Below are positions 11,178 to 20,730 of a stretch of DNA of 64,000 bases, piece by piece. The notes under the pieces were generated by a model that was given only the letters and a program-made list of their open reading frames with translations, was not told the origin of the DNA and did no database searches. Numbering within the stretch: position 1 is the stretch's first letter; each line of letters starts with the position of its first letter. Both the position numbers and the translations under genes were made by a program. The DNA is from an uncultured Bacteroidales bacterium (GTDB lineage: Bacteria; Bacteroidota; Bacteroidia; Bacteroidales; UBA3663), in the NCBI GenBank assembly GCA_905235375.1, contig CAJOLH010000018.1, positions 1 through 64,000 of the forward strand, read 5' to 3'.

Positions 11178-14100
11178 TTATCTTACAATCTTGGTAATTC
11201 TTCCAAGACGATTAACAGTAAGTTTCCAGCATATTGATTTTATAGTAGGCTGGTTGAGTTCTCTTTCAATTTTTCCCAAGCTGTTGCCGATACTAATTTC
11301 GTGTATTACGCGATTCTTGCCACCGTAATCCTCCTCTGACTTGGCAACAAGAAGAGGTGAAGAGATACGATGAGGAATAAAGTAGGCACTCTTTTTCGTA
11401 CAACTTATAAATTTGTAGATTCTATTTCTGTTTAATTGGCCAATATCAGGAGGAGACAGTCGTTCATCCTCGCTGGGTACATATACCAATTCGTTTGGCG
11501 AAAGGGTAAACTTTAGTCTCCACCCATCATCATTTGTTTCTGGAACAGGTGCAAATCCTTGTTTGATTTGTTCTACGACAACATTAAGCGGAATGGTCTC
11601 ATAGTTTCGTTCACCATTTTTCGATTCATATATGGCAAAATACAGATTTGTTCCGCTTTGTGCTTCAGCATACTTGGATGCACTGCTGCCTGTTTCACCG
11701 ACTTTGAACTTCTCGCCCATAGGTTCAGAGACGCGAACATTCAAAATAGATTGATGTTTTCGACCTCCATTGAAATCGGCAATATGCTCGTTTAAGTCTG
11801 CTATGCCTTCTGGAGAGAAAGCAATTTTGGAATCATTACCCTTAGTGCCAAGATAGTTCAAAAGAATCTTTTGAATACCTGTATCTGTAATGGAAAGTAT
11901 TCTTTTTTGGTCAAAGGAGTCATCAAGTTTCTTGCGCACAGCCACCATAGGATCGGCATTGTCGGTGTAATAGTAAATCCGGATTTGCTTGCCTACCCCT
12001 TCTTCTGCCAATCGCTTTTTAAGTCTCTTCTTATCGAATCCTTGGCTTATTAGGTCAACGATTTGTCTGCGAAGTGAAGAATCAACAATATTGTTGATGT
12101 CCAAGAGAGCCGCATCTATAGAAACGGACTTAATCCTACGCAGATTGACGTGTCCAAACATTGTCTCCTTATGAAGTGGCTTGCGAACTACAAATTGTTT
12201 ACCTCCGTTTTGGGCAACTTGTCTCTTTCGCCCATCTGCATCGTAGTGCTCATAGTAATTGGTGGCACGAGAGAGAATACGCACTTTATTCTTGAAGCTG
12301 ACCACCACACCCGACAATGCCTGGTAAGCATCTTGGGTGAAGGTAGGCCAGGGCTTGATGAATAAACCGCCTTTCCCTGTCAGTTTTCGCTTCAAGTCTT
12401 CACGCGGTTCGGTCTTATTGGCGTTCATATTGGAAAGGAGATTGACCATACTGCGTGAGGCACAAGCAATGACAAGGGCATCCATGGCATGATGGCGATG
12501 ATCAATACGTTTCTTGGAAAAACCTTTGCGTAGAGACAATGGCATATCGGTCTGGAAGTAGCGTTTCCCGTCCTTGTTCTCCCAATGTCCGAAAAGCGTA
12601 GTGCCTGTTAGCTCGTTCAAGCGCTCGAAGCGAGGATATACCAAATGATTCCATACGTCGTTGAGACCCCAATCTTTTTTCAACCTGTCAGTGACGGAGC
12701 CTGTGCAGACGATGAGGTTCTTCGAGGTCTCCTGGTCGTCATTCTCGTCTGCTCGGACAATATTGGAGAGTAGGGCCTTGATGACTCGGCTGATGTAACG
12801 GCTGTCGTTCATCTGCCGCTGAATGAATTCTTCGGGGATGTCATCAAGCATGAGGTTGTGCTTCTTGGCTTTGAGGTGTGCATAGTGGTCCTGAACGAAC
12901 TGTTCGTACTCCTGCTTATTGAATACTTTGACTGTGCCGTGGGTTGTCGGTATAATCTTCCCTCCGTTCTGGCAGATGTATTCATGAGCCAACAGGTTGG
13001 TCTTGTCCCTGTTTACTTCGGCTTCGCATATCACCTTGTTGTTGAATGAGTCATCATAATAGCGGGTACGTGGTATTACATGCTCTATCTGGTAGGCTGG
13101 CGTGAAGAGACGGGACAAGGGGATGACCTGTCCGGTATAGGGAGAACGGTAGCGTTGTTCAAGCCATAGCTTGTATCGGGTTAGTTGGCTTGCCGAAGGT
13201 TGTGCCATGCGCGAGATTTCGGATATCTCCTTAAACTCGGGGTCGGATGGCTTGAGTTCGGTAAGTGCACCCTCTTCATAGATCCGAAGGATATCCTGCT
13301 GCATAGGACTGTTAGGACGAACATCCAGTATGTCGGCATCGTTGAGCAGTTCTATGAGAAGTGCTTTAATACGCAGGTTTGTGTTCTCGTTTTCGCGATT
13401 CTTTTCGCTGATACGCTGGCGTATGTCTGCAGGATTTTTCATCTCGCGTCCTAACTCAAGATGTATTTCATCGATATGCCCGTATTCCTGCCAGATGTCT
13501 GCCACGGTTCTCAGCGTCTCAAGGATACACTGCTCAACAATCGGGTTGCGCAAGGAGTGCTGTTGGAAGTCCATAATGAAGGTATGGATGTCATGTGGAG
13601 ACTTCCATGGCTGTGTGGGTTTCTGACCATATAGCTCTTCGCACGCTTGTTCGGAACGCTTTCCTTGTCGCATAAGTGGCAATATCTTCTTTATCGCCTT
13701 CTCGGAATAGCTTCCGTACTCCTTCTCGAAGGGTTTGGCTTTCGAGAAGATTTCGACGAATTTATCGATGTCGGCAACATGTATGAAGGATGCAAACTTG
13801 CGGAGGGCTCCCCGTAGCTCCTCCACGTCATCGATTGAATAAAGCAGATGCCAAAGCCGATGTTCTAAAGCAGGGTCGTTAAGAAGATTGACTGGCGCTC
13901 CCGACTTTTCAAGACAGCCTATTAACAAAGCTCGTGTTTCGCCTACAGGATACTTCTTGTCCTCGACATAGTTCCATCGCAGAGGATATTTTGAATCTTT
14001 CCCTTTGGGCTTCTTGATTCCAAGATAATCCTTCAATAAGGAATCCATATCTACAACCTCACGTTTGCTAAGCCAGCAATATAGATGTTCCCAAGCAGCC

Positions 14101-15548
14101 TTGTCGGGGAAATATGTCAAAGTCACCTCCTTGTCCTCGATACCACTTGTATCATAGAGTCTGAGGTTCTGCATGAACTGACGGATGCGAAATTCCTGGA
14201 AGTAGGGATTGCTCTTGGCAATACACTTGTTGTATTGGATTTTCTCTTCGCCTGTCTCATGATCGACATATTTATGATATTCGAAGGGGCAGTTGCTTAT
14301 CAGAGACTTTTTGCTCTTGAGAGGTCGCTGATAGAAGAGTATGTCTTCAATAAGAAGGTAAGACATATCCTTCTGCTTAAGGCTATCCTGACGCGCAAGA
14401 TTATGGCAGTAGAGAGATTCGCTGCACGCATCAAGGAGGCTCTTGTCACTTAATTCGGAATGAAACTCCGCCTGTTTTTGAAGAATGGCATAGAGTTCAT
14501 CTTTGTAGAAACGACGGTCGATGGTCTCGACGAGCTTTCCGATTATTTTCCCGGATGGGTCGGAAAGCAGATGCTGATAGATGTATTCGCCGATTTTCAT
14601 GCAGCTTTGCTCAACTCCCTTTTCCGTTCGTACCTTGCGGAGCGTCCAATCGTCGGGGTTGGGGGCGCGGAAAGAACGTTTCACTTCACCCTCCTTGTTG
14701 CGTTTGGGCTGACCTTTTTCGTCGAATTCTGTTGTGACAATGAACTCGCGTTTCTTTCCGATCCAGTCTTTCAAACTGATTTGGCTTTGTCGGCGATAGA
14801 CCATCCCATTGGCCAGATGAACATTATACCATCGTCCTTTGTTCGTTTCTTTCTCGTTGGGGTCGGAGTCAACATTTATCACTTCCTGCTCGATGTATTC
14901 GACAAGTTTTGTCTTGTCGTTGTCTTGGCTGATTTCGTCCTTGCCGCGCAGTTGGTAATAGCCACGCTTTTGGTTGAAGTTGAGTAGAATCCAAGCTATC
15001 TCTTCTTTTGTGATGGGGCGCGTCAATGCCTTCTGACGTAGATAATAAAGGGTCCAATCATAGGGAATCTTTTTCCCATCAGCAACTAAAAGCGGCTGTT
15101 TCTCTTTGAATTCGGCCAGCATCTCTTCGAAAGAGTCTTGAAACAAGAATTTAGGTTTCCCTTGGGCATCACGTGTCCATGCGATCTTTGGTTCTTCATC
15201 AGGATTGATGAATTTTCCGAAACTCTTAGTTTGACGAGGATTCCAACCAATAGCGTGATCATAATGCACTGGAAGAAAACCGAGGATATGGAGCACTCGC
15301 AGCAGACGTTCTCGACGAAGGGCGCGACGTTCATAAAGTCGGCGCATCCCTCGTTTCTGTGTGCGTGCGGCTGTTTGTGTTTGAATGGGAGCACCACCTT
15401 CGAATGCACCAAGGATATCTTGGGTCATTGGGATGATACGGCTTCCTAATTTGATCTTTCTTTGGTATTCAGAACCTTCGTCATCGGTTTGAATGAGAGC
15501 CCAACCAATACTATTTGTGCCTAAATCGAGGCCTAAAATGTTTTTCAT
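11178..15548 (-). CDS. cas9: CRISPR-associated endonuclease Cas9 (type II-C, 1456 aa)
   Basis: RuvC-I MKNILGLDLGTNSIGWALI, HNH region YQIEHVIPRTRYYDDSFNNKVICEAEVNRDKTN, RuvC-III DHRHHAMDALVIA; no csn2 or cas4 nearby. Confidence 0.98.
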   Translation of the reverse strand: MKNILGLDLGTNSIGWALIQTDDEGSEYQRKIKLGSRIIPMTQDILGAFEGGAPIQTQTAARTQKRGMRRLYERRALRRERLLRVLHILGFLPVHYDHAIGWNPRQTKSFGKFINPDEEPKIAWTRDAQGKPKFLFQDSFEEMLAEFKEKQPLLVADGKKIPYDWTLYYLRQKALTRPITKEEIAWILLNFNQKRGYYQLRGKDEISQDNDKTKLVEYIEQEVINVDSDPNEKETNKGRWYNVHLANGMVYRRQSQISLKDWIGKKREFIVTTEFDEKGQPKRNKEGEVKRSFRAPNPDDWTLRKVRTEKGVEQSCMKIGEYIYQHLLSDPSGKIIGKLVETIDRRFYKDELYAILQKQAEFHSELSDKSLLDACSESLYCHNLARQDSLKQKDMSYLLIEDILFYQRPLKSKKSLISNCPFEYHKYVDHETGEEKIQYNKCIAKSNPYFQEFRIRQFMQNLRLYDTSGIEDKEVTLTYFPDKAAWEHLYCWLSKREVVDMDSLLKDYLGIKKPKGKDSKYPLRWNYVEDKKYPVGETRALLIGCLEKSGAPVNLLNDPALEHRLWHLLYSIDDVEELRGALRKFASFIHVADIDKFVEIFSKAKPFEKEYGSYSEKAIKKILPLMRQGKRSEQACEELYGQKPTQPWKSPHDIHTFIMDFQQHSLRNPIVEQCILETLRTVADIWQEYGHIDEIHLELGREMKNPADIRQRISEKNRENENTNLRIKALLIELLNDADILDVRPNSPMQQDILRIYEEGALTELKPSDPEFKEISEISRMAQPSASQLTRYKLWLEQRYRSPYTGQVIPLSRLFTPAYQIEHVIPRTRYYDDSFNNKVICEAEVNRDKTNLLAHEYICQNGGKIIPTTHGTVKVFNKQEYEQFVQDHYAHLKAKKHNLMLDDIPEEFIQRQMNDSRYISRVIKALLSNIVRADENDDQETSKNLIVCTGSVTDRLKKDWGLNDVWNHLVYPRFERLNELTGTTLFGHWENKDGKRYFQTDMPLSLRKGFSKKRIDHRHHAMDALVIACASRSMVNLLSNMNANKTEPREDLKRKLTGKGGLFIKPWPTFTQDAYQALSGVVVSFKNKVRILSRATNYYEHYDADGRKRQVAQNGGKQFVVRKPLHKETMFGHVNLRRIKSVSIDAALLDINNIVDSSLRRQIVDLISQGFDKKRLKKRLAEEGVGKQIRIYYYTDNADPMVAVRKKLDDSFDQKRILSITDTGIQKILLNYLGTKGNDSKIAFSPEGIADLNEHIADFNGGRKHQSILNVRVSEPMGEKFKVGETGSSASKYAEAQSGTNLYFAIYESKNGERNYETIPLNVVVEQIKQGFAPVPETNDDGWRLKFTLSPNELVYVPSEDERLSPPDIGQLNRNRIYKFISCTKKSAYFIPHRISSPLLVAKSEEDYGGKNRVIHEISIGNSLGKIERELNQPTIKSICWKLTVNRLGRITKIVR

Positions 15549-15570
15549 ATAAAAAAAATTGAAAAATTAT

Positions 15571-15601
15571 TTGGAAGTTATTATTTTTTCCCTTATCTTT
15601 G
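15571..15601 (+). promoter_or_regulatory. Predicted tracrRNA promoter (Bacteroidetes consensus)
   Basis: TTG (15571-15573), 20 nt, TATCTTTG (15594-15601). Confidence 0.75.
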
Positions 15602-15607
15602 CACCCA

Positions 15608-15692
15608 GATACTAAAAATATCTCAAGCAAGTCACAATAAGGATTATTCCGTTGTGAAAACATCAGGGCGGGGCAACTCGCCCTTTTTCTTT
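15608..15692 (+). ncRNA. tracrRNA
   Basis: Anti-repeat TACTAAAAATATCTCAAGCAAGTCACAAT (15610-15638) pairs with repeat GTTGTGACTTGCTTGAGAATTTAGTA (18 bp + internal loop + 7 bp); terminator GGGCG...CGCCCTTTTTCTTT at 15666-15692. Confidence 0.9.
15666..15692 (+). terminator. Rho-independent terminator of tracrRNA
   Basis: GGGCGGGGCAACTCGCCC followed by TTTTTCTTT. Confidence 0.85.
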
Positions 15693-15706
15693 CAGTGTAA
15701 CGGTTG

Positions 15707-15737
15707 CAAAGATAGGTACTTTTTCTTATTTATCCAA
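15707..15737 (-). promoter_or_regulatory. Predicted cas9-cas1-cas2 promoter
   Basis: Minus strand TTG (15737-15735), 20 nt, TATCTTTG (15714-15707). Confidence 0.7.
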
Positions 15738-15990
15738 ATAAATGAGAGAAATTCTGAAAAAATAATAGTAAAATTAGATATTTGCTACATGGTTTATCAT
15801 CGTTGATGTGTCTCGCAGGAAGATTAACCATGATTGCATCGTGTGTGCCCGATTACTTTATTGTAAAATGGAATCTGCCCACAAAATGCCTCATAATTTA
15901 ATATATAGTAAACACTCGGTACAAAATTGAGACTTTTTTTCGCTAAAAGGACGATTTTTGTGGTATTTGGAACCATTTTATTGAAATATT

Positions 15991-16160
15991 TTGTATCTTC
16001 GCAGCGCCCATTTCGACAAATCGAAAACAAAAGCGAAATATGACAAGTCGCCAAAGGCATGGGGAGGCAGGTCGGGGTGGTCGCAGAGCTCAAAAATCGG
16101 ACATTCTATTTTGAAAATTTTTAATATTGATTTTCTGAGAATTTTGAGCGTAGCGACCCA
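15991..16160 (+). repeat. 5'-UTR repeat element copy 1 (upstream of M49 peptidase)
   Basis: Shares blocks GCAGCG.CCATTTCGA, CGAAAACAAAAGCG, GTGGTCGCA.AGCTCAAAA and CGGACATTCT.TTTTGA.AATTTTTAA with 60911-61111; inverted arms GGTCGC...GCTCAAAA / ATTTTGAGCGTAGCGACC. Confidence 0.75.
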
Positions 16161-16216
16161 AACAAGGATATTAGATAGAAGAAGTACAGACAAATAACAA
16201 CAAATAATTAACATAA

Positions 16217-18271
16217 TTGATGAAATATATTGCAATGACATCAATGCTCATGGCCGGAATGTTGACCGGATGCAGCGTGAATCAGAAGGAGGAGGTCGCA
16301 CCCGAAGTGCAGCCTTGGAGTGTGGACCGTTTCGCTGACATCGAAGTGCTGCGCTACGAAGTGCCGGCATTCGAGGAACTGCCATTGGCGCAGAAAGAGC
16401 TTATCTATTACCTCACGGAGGCTGCTCAGTGGGGTCGCGACATTCTGTGGGATCAGAATTGCCGCTTCAACCTGCCCATACGCAACATCTGCGAGGCCAT
16501 CTACCAGAACTACAAGGGCGACAAGGAGGATGCGCAGTGGAAGGCTTTCGAGCAGTACACGAAGCAGATATGGTTTGCCAACGGCATCCATCATCACTAC
16601 AGCACTGCCAAGTTCAACCCCGAGTTTACGCAGGAATGGTTCGAGACGCAGATCAGCGAACTGCCAGCTGCCGTGAAGGATGAGGCCCTGCAGCAGGATC
16701 TGGCTATGCCCGACCTGATGCGTGCCATCTTCGACCCGAAGTTCATGGCCATCAAGACCAATCAGGCCGATGGCGTGGATCTGATTGCCACCTCTGCCAA
16801 CAACTATTACGAGGGCGTGACGCAGAAGGAGGTGGAGAAATACTATGCCAAGCTGAAGAATCCGAAGGACCTTACTCCTGTGATGTACGGCCTGAACTCG
16901 AAGATGGTGAAGGAGAAGGGCAAGCTGGTCGAGATGACCTACAAGGTGGGCGGTCTCTACAGCCCTGCCATCGAGAAGATTGTGTTCTGGCTGGAGAAGG
17001 CCAGTGCCGTGGCTGAGAACGAGAAGCAGAAAGCTGCCATCGATGCGCTCATCCAGTATTATCGCAGTGGCGACCTGAAGGACTTCGACACCTACAGCAT
17101 CCTGTGGGTGGAGGATCTGCAAAGCCGCGTGGATTTCATCAACGGCTTCATCGAGAGCTATGGCGATCCCCTGGGTCTGCGTGGAGCATGGGAGTCGATT
17201 GTGAACTTCAAGGATTCGGCCAACACAGCCCGCACCGAGATAATCTCGAGCAATGCGCAGTGGTTTGAGGATCGTTCGCCCGTCGATCCGCGTTTCCGCA
17301 AGCCTGTGGTCAAGGGTGTGACTGCCAAGGTCATCACCGCTGCCATCCTGGCGGGCGACAGCTATCCCTCGACCCCTATCGGCATCAATCTGCCCAACTC
17401 GAACTGGATACGTGCCCAGCATGGTTCGAAGTCGGTGAGCATCGACAACATTACGGCAGCCTACGACGCTGCTGCCCAGGGCAACGGCTTCGGTGAGGAG
17501 TTCATGTGGAGCGAAGTTGAGATTGAGCAGGCCAAGCAGTATGCCCATTATGTAGATAACGTGCATACCGACCTGCATGAATGCCTGGGTCATGCCAGCG
17601 GACAGCTGCTCCCTGGTGTCGATCCGGATGCCTTGAAAGCCTACGGCTCCACCCTTGAGGAGGCTCGCGCCGACATCTTTGCACTCTACTATATGGCCGA
17701 CCCCAAGCTCGTCGAGCTGGGTGTGATGCCCAATGCTGATGCTTACAAGGCAGGCTATTACCAGCAGATGATGAACGGACTGATGACCCAGCTCGTCCGC
17801 ATCAAGCCGGGTGATAATCTGGAGGAAGCCCACATGCGCAACCGCGCACTTATCGCCAACTGGACGCTTGCTATGGCTCAGCAGGATGCTGAAGAAGATG
17901 GTGGTGAGCCTGCACTCTGCTTCGAGAAGCGCGACGGCAAGACCTACGTCAAGATCAACGACTACGAGAAGCTGCGTTCCTATTTTGCTGAGATTCTTGG
18001 CGAACTGCAGCGCATCAAGAGCGAAGGGGATTTCGAGGCAGGCCGTATGCTGGTGGAGACCTACGGCGTGAAGGTCAATCCTGAACTTCATAAGGAAGTG
18101 CTCGAGCGTTATCAGTCGCTCCACATCGCTCCCTACAAGGGTTTCGTCAATCCGCGATATGAGCTTGTGAAGGATGCCGACGGCAAGGTCACCGATGTGA
18201 AGATCATCTATGGCTCGGAGACCTATCCCGAGCAGATGCTTCGCTACAGCAAGGACTATTCAGCACTATGA
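16217..18271 (+). CDS. Dipeptidyl peptidase III-like metallopeptidase (family M49), lipoprotein
   Basis: HECLGH zinc motif (HTDLHECLGHASGQL) with downstream EEARAD; lipobox-like MLTGCS. Confidence 0.9.
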   Translation: MMKYIAMTSMLMAGMLTGCSVNQKEEVAPEVQPWSVDRFADIEVLRYEVPAFEELPLAQKELIYYLTEAAQWGRDILWDQNCRFNLPIRNICEAIYQNYKGDKEDAQWKAFEQYTKQIWFANGIHHHYSTAKFNPEFTQEWFETQISELPAAVKDEALQQDLAMPDLMRAIFDPKFMAIKTNQADGVDLIATSANNYYEGVTQKEVEKYYAKLKNPKDLTPVMYGLNSKMVKEKGKLVEMTYKVGGLYSPAIEKIVFWLEKASAVAENEKQKAAIDALIQYYRSGDLKDFDTYSILWVEDLQSRVDFINGFIESYGDPLGLRGAWESIVNFKDSANTARTEIISSNAQWFEDRSPVDPRFRKPVVKGVTAKVITAAILAGDSYPSTPIGINLPNSNWIRAQHGSKSVSIDNITAAYDAAAQGNGFGEEFMWSEVEIEQAKQYAHYVDNVHTDLHECLGHASGQLLPGVDPDALKAYGSTLEEARADIFALYYMADPKLVELGVMPNADAYKAGYYQQMMNGLMTQLVRIKPGDNLEEAHMRNRALIANWTLAMAQQDAEEDGGEPALCFEKRDGKTYVKINDYEKLRSYFAEILGELQRIKSEGDFEAGRMLVETYGVKVNPELHKEVLERYQSLHIAPYKGFVNPRYELVKDADGKVTDVKIIYGSETYPEQMLRYSKDYSAL

Positions 18272-18729
18272 CCCCACTTCAGCTCAGCGCCATCCACAAG
18301 CTCTTCCGCAGCAGGCAGAACATCTTTACGAGTTCGTTGCTGCGGCAGCATGGCTATATCTATAAGGTGGCGTTCGGCTGCTCCTTGCCCGACATCAAGG
18401 ACTTGGCTCAGATGGTGAAGGCGATGCTTTCCGACCCCGCTTCGCCACTCTATGGCATTGGCAAAACCGAGGTGGCTGAGTCGCTTTGGGCTGAGGATGA
18501 CATTCGAGAGTCGAAGCTGCTGGCTCCGCTGCTCTACCCACGCGGCACAATGACGGTAGAGACCGCTGAGCGCTGGGTGCAAACCATTCCGACGCCTGAG
18601 GTGGCCGATGTGGTGGCGATGTATGCCTTCCAGTACGGGATAGGGCAGGAGCTGATAGGTCGCTGGACGGATGCGGAGTCGAAGATGAAGCGATATTGTG
18701 CCAAAAGTCTTGAGAAGCGATTGTCATGA
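18268..18729 (+). CDS. Conserved protein, possible HEAT-like/DNA alkylation repair-related
   Basis: ATGA overlaps with both flanking genes imply translational coupling; family assignment tentative. Confidence 0.55.
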   Translation: MTPLQLSAIHKLFRSRQNIFTSSLLRQHGYIYKVAFGCSLPDIKDLAQMVKAMLSDPASPLYGIGKTEVAESLWAEDDIRESKLLAPLLYPRGTMTVETAERWVQTIPTPEVADVVAMYAFQYGIGQELIGRWTDAESKMKRYCAKSLEKRLS

Positions 18730-19271
18730 AAAGGAAACGTCCAGAGAGGGTTGCTGATGCGGTGAATCGCAAGCGCGACCAGATTACCAAGAACCTACAT
18801 TCAGAGGCTTTGGCTCCCGAATACGATGAGGCGCTTCAAATCATGGAGGACTACCTTCGCAGCCAGAAGAAACGTTGCACGGTGGAACGGCGCTTCATCC
18901 TGCAGGCACTCTACCAGCTCAGTTCTCCTGTCGATATCTCGACGCTGCACAAGATTGTCTGCGATGACGAGGGTAGCGTGGCATTGACCACGGTCTATAA
19001 TACGCTCGACCTGCTGGTGCAGCTCAAGCTTGCCAATCGGCTTGAACTGGTTAGCCGAGGCATGACGTTCTTTGAACGAACGCTCGGCCAGGAGCCGCAT
19101 GGATTCGTGATTTGTGAGCATTGCGGCAGCATCAAGGTGCTGCGCAAGCTGCATGTGCTGCAAAAGTTCGAGGCACAGCTGCCCAAGGGATTCCATCCCG
19201 AGACATATACGTTTCAGATTCATGGCCTGTGTGCTAGGTGTCAGCGTCTGATAAATAAAAAGAAAAAATAA
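18726..19271 (+). CDS. Fur family transcriptional regulator
   Basis: RRFILQALYQLSSPVDISTLHKIV...TTVYNTLDLLVQLKL...HGFVICEHCGSIKVL...HGLCARCQ. Confidence 0.9.
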   Translation: MKRKRPERVADAVNRKRDQITKNLHSEALAPEYDEALQIMEDYLRSQKKRCTVERRFILQALYQLSSPVDISTLHKIVCDDEGSVALTTVYNTLDLLVQLKLANRLELVSRGMTFFERTLGQEPHGFVICEHCGSIKVLRKLHVLQKFEAQLPKGFHPETYTFQIHGLCARCQRLINKKKK

Positions 19272-19286
19272 CACATATTAAAAAAA

Positions 19287-20585
19287 ATGAAAGTAGATGT
19301 ATTGCTCGGCCTCCAATGGGGCGACGAGGGAAAAGGCAAGGTGGTGGATGTATTGACCCCCAATTACGATGTTGTAACCCGTTTCCAGGGCGGCCCTAAT
19401 GCTGGTCATACCCTCGAATTCAATGGAGAGAAGTATGTGCTCCGTTCCATTCCATCCGGCATCTTCCAGGGTGGCAAGGTCAACATCATCGGCAATGGTG
19501 TCGTGCTCGATCCGCTGTTGTTCATGACTGAAGCGAAGGAACTGGCTCAGAGCGGCCATGACCTGACGCAGCGTCTGTATATTTCGAAGAAGGCACATCT
19601 CATCCTTCCTACCCATCGTCTGCTCGACAAGGCCAACGAGGCTGCCAAGGGCAAGGCGAGGATTGGCACTACCGGCAAAGGCATTGGCCCGACCTATACG
19701 GATAAGGTGAGCCGCAACGGACTTCGCGTGGGAGATATCCTCGACAATTTCCAGGCAAAATACGAGGCTGCCAAGAAGCGTCATCTTGAAACCATTGCCA
19801 GCCTCAACCTGCTGGCAGTTGCCAAGGGCGGCGAGCCCGTCAGCACTGACGGTCTGGAGGATCTCGAAGCCAACTGGATGGAAGGTGTGGAATTCCTGAA
19901 GCAGTTCAAGTTCATTGACTCCGAGCATGTCATCAATCGGTATCTCAAAGAAGGTAAGAGCGTGCTTTGCGAGGGTGCCCAGGGCTCATTGCTTGATGTC
20001 GATTTCGGTTCCTATCCTTTCGTTACCTCTTCGAACACAATCTGCGCAGGTGCCTGCACCGGACTTGGTGTAGCTCCGAATAAGATTGGGGAAGTGTTTG
20101 GCATCTTCAAGGCATATTGCACCCGTGTAGGTTCGGGGCCTTTCCCCACAGAGCTTTTCGACGAGACTGGTGCCAAGATTCGTGCCATCGGCCACGAATA
20201 TGGAGCTGTCACTGGTCGTGAGCGTCGCTGCGGATGGATCGATCTTGTTGCACTCAAATATACCATCATGATCAATGGTGTGACCCAACTCATTATGATG
20301 AAGAGCGACGTGCTCGATGGCTTCGAAACCGTGAAAGCCTGCACCGCCTACAAGGTGAATGGAGAATTTACCAACGAATTCCCATTCTCGATAGAGAAGG
20401 ACGTGGAGCCGCAGTATGTCGAGTTGAAGGGCTGGAACACCGACCTCTCGAAATGCAAGTCGGAGGAGGAATTCCCACAGGAGTTCAAGGATTATATCGC
20501 ATTCCTGGAGAAGGAACTTGAAACGCCTATCACTATCCTTTCGGTGGGTCCAGATCGCGACCAAACTATTCTTCGAAAGAAGTGA
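19287..20585 (+). CDS. purA: Adenylosuccinate synthetase
   Basis: MKVDVLLGLQWGDEGKGKVVDVLTPNYDVVTRFQGGPNAGHT. Confidence 0.97.
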   Translation: MKVDVLLGLQWGDEGKGKVVDVLTPNYDVVTRFQGGPNAGHTLEFNGEKYVLRSIPSGIFQGGKVNIIGNGVVLDPLLFMTEAKELAQSGHDLTQRLYISKKAHLILPTHRLLDKANEAAKGKARIGTTGKGIGPTYTDKVSRNGLRVGDILDNFQAKYEAAKKRHLETIASLNLLAVAKGGEPVSTDGLEDLEANWMEGVEFLKQFKFIDSEHVINRYLKEGKSVLCEGAQGSLLDVDFGSYPFVTSSNTICAGACTGLGVAPNKIGEVFGIFKAYCTRVGSGPFPTELFDETGAKIRAIGHEYGAVTGRERRCGWIDLVALKYTIMINGVTQLIMMKSDVLDGFETVKACTAYKVNGEFTNEFPFSIEKDVEPQYVELKGWNTDLSKCKSEEEFPQEFKDYIAFLEKELETPITILSVGPDRDQTILRKK

Positions 20586-20730
20586 TTAGGTTAGGTATTT
20601 CGTTATTCCGGTATGTCGGGTTTTCGTTATTTCGGAATACCGGCGTTTCGGAATAACGATCCCTTCAGAACCCCTCGAACCCTTCAGAACCCCTCGAACT
20701 TTTCTTAACCCCACATATCGTCTGTCACTT

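Noticed and set aside
11559-15449. Numerous plus-strand ORFs (60-175 aa) opposite cas9
   Set aside because: Antisense shadow ORFs within a well-supported cas9 gene; no recognisable domains.
16241-18124. 627-aa minus-strand ORF opposite the M49 peptidase
   Set aside because: Long antisense ORF from codon bias of a high-GC gene; composition (His/Leu-rich) and lack of motifs argue against coding.
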